From NCBI GenBank assembly GCA_002480085.1, contig DKPJ01000017.1, positions 124,001 through 188,000 of the forward strand: DNA of 64,000 nucleotides, written 5' to 3'. The translations under genes were made by a program, and so were the position numbers. The notes beneath the pieces are model-generated. The model was not told the DNA's origin. It did not search any database and worked only from the letters and a program-made list of their open reading frames with translations. Shown one piece after another: positions 34,333 through 44,044 of the stretch (positions within the stretch are counted from its first letter, which is position 1; each line of letters begins with the position of its first letter). This stretch comes from Enterobacteriaceae bacterium UBA7338 (GTDB lineage Bacteria; Pseudomonadota; Gammaproteobacteria; Enterobacterales; Enterobacteriaceae).

Positions 34333-37300
34333 CTACTGTTGCCCGGACTGCGCGGCAACCAGTGACTCGCCCGCCGACTGCCAGGCGTCCCAGGTATCCG
34401 TGACGTTACCCGGCGCAAGCGCTCCCGTTGCCAGCAGCGGCGTCACCGACAGCCCGGTCTCCGCCGAGAGCCGTTGCAGCCGCATCACGTAGTCCACGTC
34501 CGTGACGCTTTTCGCCACTGAACCGGGCAGGCCTGCGGTGGCATCCGCCACCTCGCTGCTCTCCCACCCCAGCAGCAGCGCCAGCGCCTCAGCGGCCTTT
34601 GCCGCATCCGGCGGCGTGGCACCATTGACCCAGCTGAGGTAGGCCAGCACCCGGTCCTCATCCCCGGCCACTTTCAGCCAGTCGCCGTAGCGGCTGAACC
34701 GGTAGAGCAGGCTCAGGCTGAGCGTGGTGTCGCCTACCCCGAACCAGCCGGGGTGGGCAAGGAAGACGCTGAGGGTGGCCGGTGTCAGGCTGAAGGCAGT
34801 GCTGATGCCCGCCCGCTGGCCGAGGGCAAAGAGGTCTGTCAAATAAGCAGCCGGAACCTGAGACGGGTCGGTAAGTGCCGCGCCGTTGTTCATGGCCAGC
34901 GAGTCAGCGAGCAGGCGGTACTCGCTGTCGCCCGCCCACTGAAGCAGGAAGGGCGGCAGGGACTGGGCGGTGCCGAACATCTGCGCCAGCGCGCTGTCGG
35001 CGATGCCGTTCTGCGCCTGGCGGGCCTGCCAGATGATGCAGGAGAGGCTGCTGATGGCCTGCTCTTTATCTGCTTCTGAGGGAAAGGTGATATCAGCCAT
35101 ATCAATATCCGCACTGACCCTGGAAGAGATGGTTGCATAGTCTGTTGCGGCGGGTAATACCAGACCGTTACTGTCGATAAGATCGCAGAAAAGGTCGCTA
35201 CAACTGGAATATCTGGCAGGCCCAATAAGTTTGGCGGGTTTTCCGGATGCGACAATCGCGGCAATGTCAGCTTCTGTCAGGGCGCTGTCCCACAGGGTGA
35301 CATCGTCATAGCCTAAGGTTGCATTAACATCATTAGTAAGACCCATCGCGTCGCTCTTGCCCAAAGTCCAGACGTTATCATCCTCTCTGAACAGTGACCC
35401 ACTCCAGGTAAGCTTGCCTGTTGATTTAATGCTACCGTCTTCTGACCAGGCATAAAAAGTTGTGCTGTTTTGTGCAACATCTGTAACAACCCCCAGCCAC
35501 AGCCATATGTCAGCCTGTGATTCAAGACCAGACTCAAAATGTAAAGACTTCCAAGTCTCATCTGTTGTAACGCTAGCCCCTATTTGATAATCATTTTTAG
35601 TAGGGAATAATGTAGTAATAACACTAATGCCGGGTTTGACTGATGAGCCAAAGCTCTCTGAATTACCTAAAATAGGGAAGTTATCACTTGCCCCGGATCC
35701 TATCTTCACCCACATACCGATGGTATAACTACTATTCCCAGCAGCGAGTGTATTTGCCGCGCTGCTCAATACACCGTACTGCCCAAGGGTTGAATCCAGC
35801 TGAATACCACGTGCAACGCCTTCCGGGCTGTCGACCGTTCTATCGCCACCGTAAATAGTCAGGAATGAGCTTTCAGGCAAAGTTACACCGCTGAAGCTCT
35901 GCTCGCTGAGCAGCGTGGCAGGCAGCAGCTGCTTGATGTCATTCACAAAGTTCACCGTGGCGGAGGTCGCCACCAGCGCATCCCCGCCCGGCTGCAGCGC
36001 CAGCCAGCTCTTCACCCACGACAGCCTGTGGTCCGCCGCCCACCCTGCCGCCGCGTCCAGGGCCATCAGCAGGTCGAGGATATCCCCGCCCGCAGGCTGA
36101 CCGCCGGACAGCGCCGCCAGCTGCGGCACGCCTGCCAGCATTTCCCAGGACGCGTCGTCCTTGCCCGCCAGGCTCAGCAGCGCCGCCCCGTCAGCAAACG
36201 ACAGGTCCAGCCAGCGCGGCACCATCGCCAGCCGGTAGAGGGCCGACACCACCGGCAGCGTCAGCGGGAAGGTTTTGTCGGTTGTATTGCCCTGCTCTGC
36301 CGCCACCCTGTCTGCCAGCACCCGGAACTGCGCCTGGGTGATCTCCAGCCCGGCACAAATCTGGCGTACCGTGCGGGCGCTGTCCCCGGTCACGTCCGCA
36401 TAGCTGACGGTCTCCCCGGTGATGGCGAACGGCTCATCAAACAGCGACGGTGAGTTAAACACCTGGTCGAAGAACGGCACCGCCGGTGAGATGGCGTAGG
36501 GGGTGATTGCATCCAGCACCGCAGCAAACTGGAAGGGGGTGACGCCGTACTTCTGCTGCCAGTGGCGGAAGACACCCAGCGTGCGCAGGGTGTGGGCGTT
36601 AAGGGAGAAGTCGGTATTATTTTCGCCCTGGGCGCGGATGCAGGCGCTGAGCAGCAGGTCGGTCTCCTCGTAGCTCAGCCCCAGCCAGCGCTGCAGGCGC
36701 ACCATCCTGTTAATGCGGTCCATGCGGGCATCGGAGAGACCGGATAGTAAATTATTTTTTGATCCATCCAGAGCATAATAGTGATACATGCCTGAATAAC
36801 CCGCAGCAGGTTTGTTGCTGGTAATAAATTTTTCAATTTCACTATCCGAAAGGTCTCTATTCCATGAAGTAATATCATCATAATCAATAACTGAACGCCT
36901 TTCAGGATAATTGTTATAATAATTATTATTTTTATTGCCGTTAAAACCCCAGTAATCTTCTGAAAGAGCAATGCTGTCCAGCGATGAAATATCAATACTG
37001 TTCACTACATTCATACTTACGCCATCGGTACTTCCACGAAAATATAACCTATCACTCCCACCGTAGCGTATAGCAAGAAAGATCCAAACATCAGGGTTAA
37101 AATTAACACTTAACGTAAGTGGATCGTTGGAGCCATCGCTGGCAGTAAGCTCCAGCGTGTAAGCGCTACCGTCATATCTGGCAAACAGCGTAATACCCTT
37201 AGATGAAAGAGCATAATTAGCCGTTTTATTTGTTATCACAACAGCCATATCATTTACATCATGAGAAATTTTACACCAGAAAGTAATTGTGAAGTTTTTA

Positions 37301-38649
37301 AGTGCTGAACCATCTGTGCTGATATTATCGGCAATATACATTTCTGCCTTCTGGGTGGCATCGCTGCGAAGCCCCGTACTAAACTTCCCTTCAATTAAAG
37401 TGAGTCCATTGCTGCTTAACGTTAATGGTATGGGGGTACTTCCTGTATCCTGTGGAAGATGGCTGGCGTTATATTCATCCATATTCGTAAAGGAGACTAT
37501 GCCCTCTCCCTTGCCGTTGTTAATAAAATCCGCTCCATAATTACTACTATCAACAACGTCACTGCCAGCGCCTGCATTCACCAGATCGTCATTTATATTT
37601 GGTGAGACAACGACTCTGGTGCTGCCTTCACCGTTTCCCGCCACCAGCTCCTCCACCTGCGGCACGGTAATACCCAACCGATAGGTAAACGTGTCTATAT
37701 CTTTAAACGGCGTATAGTCTGCCGTCTCTACGCCGAGGTTCGTTTTATAGAAGGTGGTCAGGTCGGGAGCGGTGCTGTTATCCGCCTCGGTGACCAGCGT
37801 CTGCTGCTCCGGGGCCAGGGTGCTTGCCAGCTCCGTACTATTATTGCTGCGCTCCCCGCGCCAGGAATCATTAAGAAACCACGGCCAGTCGGTAGCAGTT
37901 TGACCGACGATATCTTCCAGCGGCACGCCCGCATTAAACAGGGAGAGTTCCACCTGATCGTGGGGGAAGTGATACGGCAGCAGGGTCGGGTAGCGGGTCT
38001 CCGCCAGGGTTTCGTCCACGCTCTGCTCTGCAGGCAGGCTGGTGGCGATGTTGTTCTCGAGGATCTCGTTGACCAGCTGCAACGCCGGGATCTGCTGGTT
38101 AACGGCATCGTTATCTACCATCAGGGTCGCCAGGTCCGGGCGGCGCTCGGCCAGGGTGATCGCCTGGTCAGCGCTGCTGCTGGCCTGAATTTCTTCTTCA
38201 AAGGTCAGGGCCTGCTTATAGAGCCAGGTCAGGTAGCTGACCGGGGAATCGACGGCTTCCGGCGCGCCGGACTGGCAGTAGGCCTGCCAGTTCTCAGCAA
38301 ATTGATTCTGCCAGGTCGGGCCATCCTGAACCAGCCCCTGGATGTTATTTGAAGAGGTACCGCTTACCGCCTGCTGGCCGCTGAGGGTTTGCGTTAAACC
38401 CTGGCGGATTTGCCGGGTAAGCTGCTTTTCCCGGAACAGACGGCGGATATGCTGAGCCTGCCCCATCGCTAAATCCCATGCCCTGCCGCCGCGCAGGCCC
38501 AGCCACGACATATTGGCGGCGATAAACTGCTTGCGGGACGTGCGGGCAACGTCAAAGACCGAGCGGTAGTTATTTTTGGCAAAGCTGCCGGGAGAGACCT
38601 TTAGCGCGGCCTCCACCTGCACAAGCGCAGGGCTGACAGAGAGAGTCAT
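34333..38649 (-). CDS. tcaA: Tc toxin TcA N-terminal half (TcaA-like) with two LamG-like inserts
   Basis: A 1438-residue protein. The N-terminus (FDVARTSRKQFIAANMSWLG, then DQVELSLFNAGVPLEDI) is the VRP1/SpvA-like region of Tc toxin A subunits, forming the shell. Two concanavalin/LamG-like beta-sandwich segments are inserted: residues about 400-625 (FTITFWCKISHDVNDMAVV, later VIDYDDITSWNRDLSDSEIE) and about 945-1150 (YTIGMWVKIG, later LGYDDVTLWDSALTEADI). Both have the FTIxxWxK start and the DDVTxWxxxLSxxEI end typical of that fold. The DNA for both inserts is AT-rich against its surroundings. First gene of the operon, with GGAGC before the ATG. The two-protein TcA is like TcaA/TcaB of Yersinia and Photorhabdus. 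Confidence 0.9.
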   Translation of the reverse strand: MTLSVSPALVQVEAALKVSPGSFAKNNYRSVFDVARTSRKQFIAANMSWLGLRGGRAWDLAMGQAQHIRRLFREKQLTRQIRQGLTQTLSGQQAVSGTSSNNIQGLVQDGPTWQNQFAENWQAYCQSGAPEAVDSPVSYLTWLYKQALTFEEEIQASSSADQAITLAERRPDLATLMVDNDAVNQQIPALQLVNEILENNIATSLPAEQSVDETLAETRYPTLLPYHFPHDQVELSLFNAGVPLEDIVGQTATDWPWFLNDSWRGERSNNSTELASTLAPEQQTLVTEADNSTAPDLTTFYKTNLGVETADYTPFKDIDTFTYRLGITVPQVEELVAGNGEGSTRVVVSPNINDDLVNAGAGSDVVDSSNYGADFINNGKGEGIVSFTNMDEYNASHLPQDTGSTPIPLTLSSNGLTLIEGKFSTGLRSDATQKAEMYIADNISTDGSALKNFTITFWCKISHDVNDMAVVITNKTANYALSSKGITLFARYDGSAYTLELTASDGSNDPLTLSVNFNPDVWIFLAIRYGGSDRLYFRGSTDGVSMNVVNSIDISSLDSIALSEDYWGFNGNKNNNYYNNYPERRSVIDYDDITSWNRDLSDSEIEKFITSNKPAAGYSGMYHYYALDGSKNNLLSGLSDARMDRINRMVRLQRWLGLSYEETDLLLSACIRAQGENNTDFSLNAHTLRTLGVFRHWQQKYGVTPFQFAAVLDAITPYAISPAVPFFDQVFNSPSLFDEPFAITGETVSYADVTGDSARTVRQICAGLEITQAQFRVLADRVAAEQGNTTDKTFPLTLPVVSALYRLAMVPRWLDLSFADGAALLSLAGKDDASWEMLAGVPQLAALSGGQPAGGDILDLLMALDAAAGWAADHRLSWVKSWLALQPGGDALVATSATVNFVNDIKQLLPATLLSEQSFSGVTLPESSFLTIYGGDRTVDSPEGVARGIQLDSTLGQYGVLSSAANTLAAGNSSYTIGMWVKIGSGASDNFPILGNSESFGSSVKPGISVITTLFPTKNDYQIGASVTTDETWKSLHFESGLESQADIWLWLGVVTDVAQNSTTFYAWSEDGSIKSTGKLTWSGSLFREDDNVWTLGKSDAMGLTNDVNATLGYDDVTLWDSALTEADIAAIVASGKPAKLIGPARYSSCSDLFCDLIDSNGLVLPAATDYATISSRVSADIDMADITFPSEADKEQAISSLSCIIWQARQAQNGIADSALAQMFGTAQSLPPFLLQWAGDSEYRLLADSLAMNNGAALTDPSQVPAAYLTDLFALGQRAGISTAFSLTPATLSVFLAHPGWFGVGDTTLSLSLLYRFSRYGDWLKVAGDEDRVLAYLSWVNGATPPDAAKAAEALALLLGWESSEVADATAGLPGSVAKSVTDVDYVMRLQRLSAETGLSVTPLLATGALAPGNVTDTWDAWQSAGESLVAAQSGQQ

Positions 38650-39107
38650 AATATATAGCTCCAGTGAGTGTTCTGTAGAGTTGAGGAAGAGATGAGTTGC
38701 TCGATGAGAATCACCTCATACTAATAAATATTATTTCCAGATAAGCACCGTCTTAAACCAACAGGTTACAATCAGTTTTTACTAAATATAAAGACACGCA
38801 ACCTGCAATAAGGCCGCCCACCATTTAGCCAATTAAAACAATCAGATAAGCAACAATCATTTTTTATACATCGAAATCTAAAAATAGGTTTGCCGGGGAA
38901 AAGAGTAGCTGGATGGATTAAAAATAATGAGCGCTATATAAATTAAAGATTACATGCATCCGTTTCTAAAATGCACATCGCCGCATTTATTTTCATGCAG
39001 TATATTCTTAATGTTTTAATTATTTGAATATATAATTTTTATTTAATAATAAGAATTTACGCTTAAGAAATGAAATTGTCTTTTAAGAGACAGGCAGGAA
39101 TAAGGGG
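38650..39107. other. AT-rich region upstream of the Tc operon
   Basis: This 458-base stretch separates the Tc operon start from the end of livF. It is very AT-rich, in keeping with H-NS-silenced acquired DNA, and must hold the tcaA promoter. No coding region is supported, and no tcaR-type regulator gene is present here. Confidence 0.6.
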
Positions 39108-39824
39108 TTACGCGCCACCCAGGTAGGCTTTTCGCACATCGGGATCCGCCAGCAGCTGTGCGCCGCTGCCGCTGAGGCGGATCTCACCGTTAACCATCAC
39201 ATAAGCGCGGTCGGAGAGCTTCAGGGCGTGATTGGCGTTCTGCTCCACCAGAAACAGCGTCATCCCCCCCTGGGTCAGCTCGCGCAGGATTTGGAAAATC
39301 TGCTTCACCACCAGCGGAGCCAAACCCAGGCTTGGCTCATCCAGCAGCAGTAGCCGGGGACGGCTCATTAACGCCCGGGCAATGGCAAGCATCTGCTGCT
39401 CACCGCCGGAGAGGGTCATCGCCCGCTGGCTGCGCCGCTCTTCCAGCAGCGGAAAGAGCTGGTACATCCGCGCCTTGTCCTCTTTCTGGTAGCGATCGCC
39501 GATGGGGATGGTGCCCATCAGCAAATTCTCCTCCACCGTCATATCCGGAAAGATGCGCCGCCCTTCCGGGGCCTGAGCGATGCCGTTGCTGGCGATAAAA
39601 TGGGTAGATTTGCGGCTGATATCCTCCCCGCGATAGCGTATCTCGCCGCTGGCGATGCGCGGCTGACCAAAGACCGACATCAGCAGGGTCGATTTGCCCG
39701 CGCCGTTCGCACCAATCAGCGAAACGGTCTCCCCCGCGTTTACCGTCAGTGACACATTTTTCAGGGCCTGGATCGGGCCATAGAAGACATCAACCCGGCG
39801 AAACTCAAGTAGCGGCTCGCTCAT
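39108..39824 (-). CDS. livF: Branched-chain amino-acid ABC transporter ATPase, LivF type
   Basis: A 238-residue ATPase with Walker A GANGAGKST, signature LSGGEQQML and Walker B LLLLDEPSLGLAP. The last motif and the size mark the LivF subfamily, one of two ATPases in HAAT-family importers. The start overlaps the livG stop as ATGA. It ends the five-gene operon; the AT-rich Tc leader follows. Confidence 0.93.
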   Translation of the reverse strand: MSEPLLEFRRVDVFYGPIQALKNVSLTVNAGETVSLIGANGAGKSTLLMSVFGQPRIASGEIRYRGEDISRKSTHFIASNGIAQAPEGRRIFPDMTVEENLLMGTIPIGDRYQKEDKARMYQLFPLLEERRSQRAMTLSGGEQQMLAIARALMSRPRLLLLDEPSLGLAPLVVKQIFQILRELTQGGMTLFLVEQNANHALKLSDRAYVMVNGEIRLSGSGAQLLADPDVRKAYLGGA

Positions 39825-40696
39825 CGATCTATCGCCTCTTCATCGGTACCAAGATAAGCAGCAATCACGCTGGCGTTGGCCTGGATCGCCGTTGGCGTTC
39901 CGCGCGCGATAACGTTGCCGTGGTCGAGTACGATCACCCAGTCGGCAATCGCCATCACCATCCCCATGTCGTGCTCGATCAGCAGTACCGTAACCCCGTG
40001 CTGCTCGCGCAGGGTACGGACGATCCGGCTTAACGCGTGCGTCTCTACGGGGTTGAGTCCGGCAGCGGGTTCATCCAGGCAGATCATCTCCGGCCCGGTG
40101 CACATGGCGCGGGCGATCTCCAGCCGGCGCTGCTGTCCATAGGAGAGGGTTCCGGCCAGCCGGTTGGCACACTCCACCATCTCTACGATCTCCAGCCAGT
40201 AGAAGGCGCGATCCAGGGCCTGGCTCTCCGCCCGGCGGTAGCCAGGCGTATTGAAAATCCCGGCGATAAGATTGCGGTTAGCCTGCATATGCTGGGCCAC
40301 CAGCAGGTTTTCGACTACCGACATTTCCCGGAACAGGCGGATGTTCTGAAAGGTGCGCGCCAGCCCGGCGCGGTTAACCAGATGGGTCCCGCCAAACATC
40401 TTGTACCACAGCCGGGAGCCTACACGGCGTGGATGGAGAAAATCGCCCAGCAACAGCTTCTGACCCAGCACCTGCACAATGTCGGTGGTATGCGTTCGCG
40501 TCTCCAGCAGGATCGATCCGCCGGAGGCCTGATAAAAGCCGGTGAGGCAGTTAAATACCGTTGTTTTTCCCGCGCCGTTGGGACCAATCAGCGCGGTGAT
40601 CGAGCCGCGCTCAACCTCCAGGCTGACGTCGTTGAGGGCCTTGATACCGCCGAAGTGCATCATCAGATTTTCCACGCGTAGGATGGCATCGCTCAT
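39821..40696 (-). CDS. livG: Branched-chain amino-acid ABC transporter ATPase, LivG type
   Basis: A 291-residue ATPase with Walker A GPNGAGKTT, signature LSYGQQRRLE and Walker B MICLDEPAAGLNPVET, the last being characteristic of LivG. An insert around residues 70-115 (RTHTTDIVQVLGQKLLLGDF) is longer than in the classical E. coli LivG. Coupled to livM and livF by ATGA overlaps. Confidence 0.93.
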   Translation of the reverse strand: MSDAILRVENLMMHFGGIKALNDVSLEVERGSITALIGPNGAGKTTVFNCLTGFYQASGGSILLETRTHTTDIVQVLGQKLLLGDFLHPRRVGSRLWYKMFGGTHLVNRAGLARTFQNIRLFREMSVVENLLVAQHMQANRNLIAGIFNTPGYRRAESQALDRAFYWLEIVEMVECANRLAGTLSYGQQRRLEIARAMCTGPEMICLDEPAAGLNPVETHALSRIVRTLREQHGVTVLLIEHDMGMVMAIADWVIVLDHGNVIARGTPTAIQANASVIAAYLGTDEEAIDR

Positions 40697-41994
40697 GGCG
40701 CAACGCCCTTACGCACGGCAAATCCAGCCCGACTGGTGCGTACCAGGCCGCGCGGTCGCCAGATCATCATCAGCACCATCAGCACGCCAAACAGCAGCAC
40801 GCGGTACTCGGCGAAGTCCCGCAGCAGTTCCGGGGCGACGGTAAGAATAAATGCCGCCAGCACGACCCCCAGCGTCGATCCCATCCCGCCCAGCACCACG
40901 ATGGCGAGAATGAGCGCCGACTCAAAGAAGGTAAACGAGGTGGGGTTTACGAACCCCTGGTAGGTGGCGAAGAAGACGCCTGCGATGCCAGCGGTGGAAG
41001 CTCCCAGCATAAACGCCGATAGCTTGACCAGCACATGGTTTAAGCCCAGCGAGCGGCAGGCAACCTCATCCTCCCGCAGCGCCTCCCACGCCCGGCCAAT
41101 GGGCATGGTGGTCAACCGGTGCTTAATAAACAGCACCAATACCACCACCAGAACCAGCACTGAATATATAAAGATAAATTTAAGATTTGGGTTATAGGTA
41201 GTTCCAAAAAATTCATGAAAGGGTATGCCGCCGTCTCGCGCCCGGCGACCAAACTCCAGTCCTAAAAAGGACGGTGCAGGCACCGAGATGCCGTTTGGCC
41301 CGCCGGTAAAGCTCACCCAGTTATTCAGCACGAGGCGGATAATCTCCCCAAAGCCGAGGGTGACAATCGCCAGATAGTCGCCGTGCATCCGCAGCACCGG
41401 GAATCCCAGCAGCGCGCCGGCCAGTGCGGCAACGATCGCCCCCAGGGGGAGCATCACCCAGAAGCCCAGGCCGAGGTACTGATACCCCAGCGCCAGGCCG
41501 TAGGCACCAATGGCGTAAAAGGCGACGTAGCCGAGATCCAATAGACCCGCTAGCCCCACCACGATATTGAGTCCCAGTCCGAGCAGAACGTAGATCAGCC
41601 CGAGGATTGCCACGGTCAGGAGGTATTTACTGGCGACAAAGGGGAAGAGCATCGCCAGCACCAGCAGCAGCGGGCCAATCCAGCGCAAATGGGAGAGATG
41701 ATCCGGCGAGCGGACGAACACCCCGTCATTGGCGCTCTCAAAGCGGCGGGTAAACTGTCGCCCGCGCGCCGTTTGCAGCGCCAGGCTCAGCAGAAAGCGT
41801 CCGGCCATAACGATAGCGACCAGCAGCGCAACGCGTCCCGGGGCCAGGTTAAAGCTATACCCTTTGAGCACCACGCCAACAATCGGCCCAAATACGATCA
41901 GCGCGCACAGCCCGGCCAGCAGGGTATCCCGCAGGCACTGCCTGAGATCCAGCCGGGGCTTTCGTGTCTCATCCACCATGCTCGCGCTCCTCAT
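40693..41994 (-). CDS. livM: Branched-chain amino-acid ABC permease, LivM type
   Basis: A 433-residue permease with about ten membrane helices. The landmark LGLNIVVGLAGLLDLGYVAFYAIGAY and later GFGEIIRLVLNNW match LivM, and the EAA-like loop GRAWEALREDEVACRSLGLN faces the ATPases. The N-terminal extension before the first helix (about residues 1-30) is as in E. coli LivM (425 residues). Starts at 41994 overlapping livH as ATGA; Met6 is an alternative. Confidence 0.92.
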   Translation of the reverse strand: MRSASMVDETRKPRLDLRQCLRDTLLAGLCALIVFGPIVGVVLKGYSFNLAPGRVALLVAIVMAGRFLLSLALQTARGRQFTRRFESANDGVFVRSPDHLSHLRWIGPLLLVLAMLFPFVASKYLLTVAILGLIYVLLGLGLNIVVGLAGLLDLGYVAFYAIGAYGLALGYQYLGLGFWVMLPLGAIVAALAGALLGFPVLRMHGDYLAIVTLGFGEIIRLVLNNWVSFTGGPNGISVPAPSFLGLEFGRRARDGGIPFHEFFGTTYNPNLKFIFIYSVLVLVVVLVLFIKHRLTTMPIGRAWEALREDEVACRSLGLNHVLVKLSAFMLGASTAGIAGVFFATYQGFVNPTSFTFFESALILAIVVLGGMGSTLGVVLAAFILTVAPELLRDFAEYRVLLFGVLMVLMMIWRPRGLVRTSRAGFAVRKGVAP

Positions 41995-42905
41995 ACCTTC
42001 GCCACTACCGGGCGGCCCAGCAGCCCCTGCGGGCGGAAAATCAGGATGGCAACCAGCAGCGCAAAGGAGAAGACGTCCTTATAGTCAGAGTTGACCAGCC
42101 CGGCAAACTGCGCTTCGGCAACCCCCAGCAGCAGGCCACCCAGCATCGCGCCGGGCAGCGAGCCGATGCCGCCCAGCACCGCGGCGGTGAAGGCTTTAAT
42201 GCCAATGATAAAGCCAATATAGAAGTCAAAGGTGCCATAGTTCATGGTCACCAGCACGCCAGCCAGCCCCGCCATGGCTGCCCCCATCACAAACACCAGC
42301 GAGATAACCCGATCGGTATTGATACCGAGGATCGAGGCCATGCGCCGATCCTGCTGCGTGGCGCGGCAGATGCGTCCCAGGCGGGTAAACTGGATCACCC
42401 AGGTGAGCAGCAGCATCCCCGCCAGCGCCGCCAGCAGAATGAAGATTTTTGTCCAGGTGATCTGGACGATACCGTCGCCAACGTCCACCCGCAGCACGCC
42501 GCTTAACAGGGTCGGGATCCCCTGCTGGTTTGGTCCCTGGCTGATCTGCACATAGTTTTGCAGGATCAGCGACATACCAATCGCCGAGATCAGCGGTGCA
42601 AGGCGCGTAGAGTTACGCAGGGGCCGGTAGGCGATGCGTTCGATCGTCCAGCCGTAGACGCCGGTGACCACCACGGTAAAAATCAGCGTGCCAAAGATCA
42701 GCAGCGGGAAGGAGTGGAGACCAAACCACGACAGCAGCCCGAGGCCGATGGCGCAGAGGTAGGCCGAGATCATATAGACCTCGCCGTGGGCAAAGTTGAT
42801 CATGCCGATGATGCCGTACACCATGGTGTAGCCGATGGCGATCAGGCCATACACTGCCCCCAGCGTCAGGCCGTTAATAAGCTGCTGCAAGAAGAATGCA
42901 TCCAT
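41991..42905 (-). CDS. livH: Branched-chain amino-acid ABC permease, LivH type
   Basis: A 304-residue permease with about eight membrane helices, opening FLQQLINGLTLGAVYGLIAIGYTMVYGIIGMINFAHGE, which is the LivH signature. The EAA-like loop is GRICRATQQDRRMASILGIN. The frame is open 21 codons upstream into the end of the binding-protein gene, but the family start is MDAFFLQQ at 42905. Gap to the binding-protein stop is 29 bases. Confidence 0.92.
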   Translation of the reverse strand: MDAFFLQQLINGLTLGAVYGLIAIGYTMVYGIIGMINFAHGEVYMISAYLCAIGLGLLSWFGLHSFPLLIFGTLIFTVVVTGVYGWTIERIAYRPLRNSTRLAPLISAIGMSLILQNYVQISQGPNQQGIPTLLSGVLRVDVGDGIVQITWTKIFILLAALAGMLLLTWVIQFTRLGRICRATQQDRRMASILGINTDRVISLVFVMGAAMAGLAGVLVTMNYGTFDFYIGFIIGIKAFTAAVLGGIGSLPGAMLGGLLLGVAEAQFAGLVNSDYKDVFSFALLVAILIFRPQGLLGRPVVAKV

Positions 42906-42934
42906 GGTGAACGCCCTCGCCCCGGTAAGTGGGA

Positions 42935-44044
42935 TCACAGCTGGTGATATTTGCCTTTGTCGTCCCACTGATAGACGACGTAGTCAGAGACTTTCAGATC
43001 GCCCTTCCCATCCCAGGCTTTCGGTCCCATCACCGTGTTCACGCTGTTTGACTTCAGCCAGGCGCTGGCTTTCTCATTGTCTTTGCCGACGGCGTTATAG
43101 GCAGCGGCGATAGCCTGAATGGAGGCGTAGGCGTAGAGGGTGTAGCCTTCCGGCTCAAAGCCGCCGGCGCGGAATTTCTCAATTACCGCTTTTCCCGCCG
43201 GGATGGTGCGCGGATCCTGGCCGAAGGTCATCAGCACGCCGTTGGTGAACTGCGGCCCGCCCGCTGCCGTCACCAGCTCCTCGGTGACCACGCAGTCGCC
43301 GGAGAAGAATTTGGCCTCTACCCCCTGCTCGCGCATCTGGCGCACCAGCGGCCCGGCCTCAGGGTGGCAGCCGCCGAAGTAGACCACGTCAGGCTTTAGC
43401 GCCCCAACCTTGGTGACCAGCGCGTTAAAATCTTTTTCACCCCGGGACAGCCCCTCGTAGAGCACCTCTTTGGTGCCACGCTTCTCCAGCTGGGCGCGCA
43501 TCGCATCCGCCAGCCCCTGGCCATAGGTATCTTTGTCGTGGATCACGGCGACCTTTTTCGCCTTCAGCACGTCGAGAATATAGTTTGCCGCTACTACGCC
43601 CTGCTGGTCGTCGCGGCCGCACATGCGAAACATGCTCTGCATGCCCCGCTCGGTAATTTGTGGGTTAGTGGATCCGGGGGTGATGGTCAGCACGCCCGCT
43701 TCGTCATAGACTTCGGACGAGGGCATGGTTGAGGAGGAGCAGAAGTGGCCCACTACAGCGGAGACCTTCTCTTCGTCTACCAGTCGGTTGGCCACCGCCA
43801 CCGCCTGCTTGGGTTCACAGGCGTCGTCCCCCTGCACCAGCACGATCTTCTCGCCCTTGATGCCGCCTGCGGCGTTGATATCCGCCGCCGCCTGGGTTGC
43901 CCCTTTCCAGTATTGCGCCCCGTAGGTCGCGTTGGGTCCGGTAAACGGCCCGGCCACGCCGATGGTGATATCCGCCTGCGCATAAAACGCAGCACCTAAA
44001 CAGCTCAGCAGAGCAAGCGGTAACGTAAGCGTTTTGATAGACAT
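42935..44044 (-). CDS. Periplasmic binding protein of the LivJ/LivK type
   Basis: A 369-residue periplasmic binding protein. The signal peptide MSIKTLTLPLALLSCLGAAF...AQA is followed by DITIGVAGPFTGPNATYGAQY, the standard type I fold opening. A disulfide-forming Cys pair (DDACEP and GHFCSSST) and the substrate-contact motif TPGSTNPQITERG match LivJ/LivK, so branched-chain or related amino acids are likely ligands. It is the first gene of the operon with its promoter between 44045 and 44240. Enterics normally carry livKHMGF elsewhere, so this would be a second system. Confidence 0.9.
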   Translation of the reverse strand: MSIKTLTLPLALLSCLGAAFYAQADITIGVAGPFTGPNATYGAQYWKGATQAAADINAAGGIKGEKIVLVQGDDACEPKQAVAVANRLVDEEKVSAVVGHFCSSSTMPSSEVYDEAGVLTITPGSTNPQITERGMQSMFRMCGRDDQQGVVAANYILDVLKAKKVAVIHDKDTYGQGLADAMRAQLEKRGTKEVLYEGLSRGEKDFNALVTKVGALKPDVVYFGGCHPEAGPLVRQMREQGVEAKFFSGDCVVTEELVTAAGGPQFTNGVLMTFGQDPRTIPAGKAVIEKFRAGGFEPEGYTLYAYASIQAIAAAYNAVGKDNEKASAWLKSNSVNTVMGPKAWDGKGDLKVSDYVVYQWDDKGKYHQL

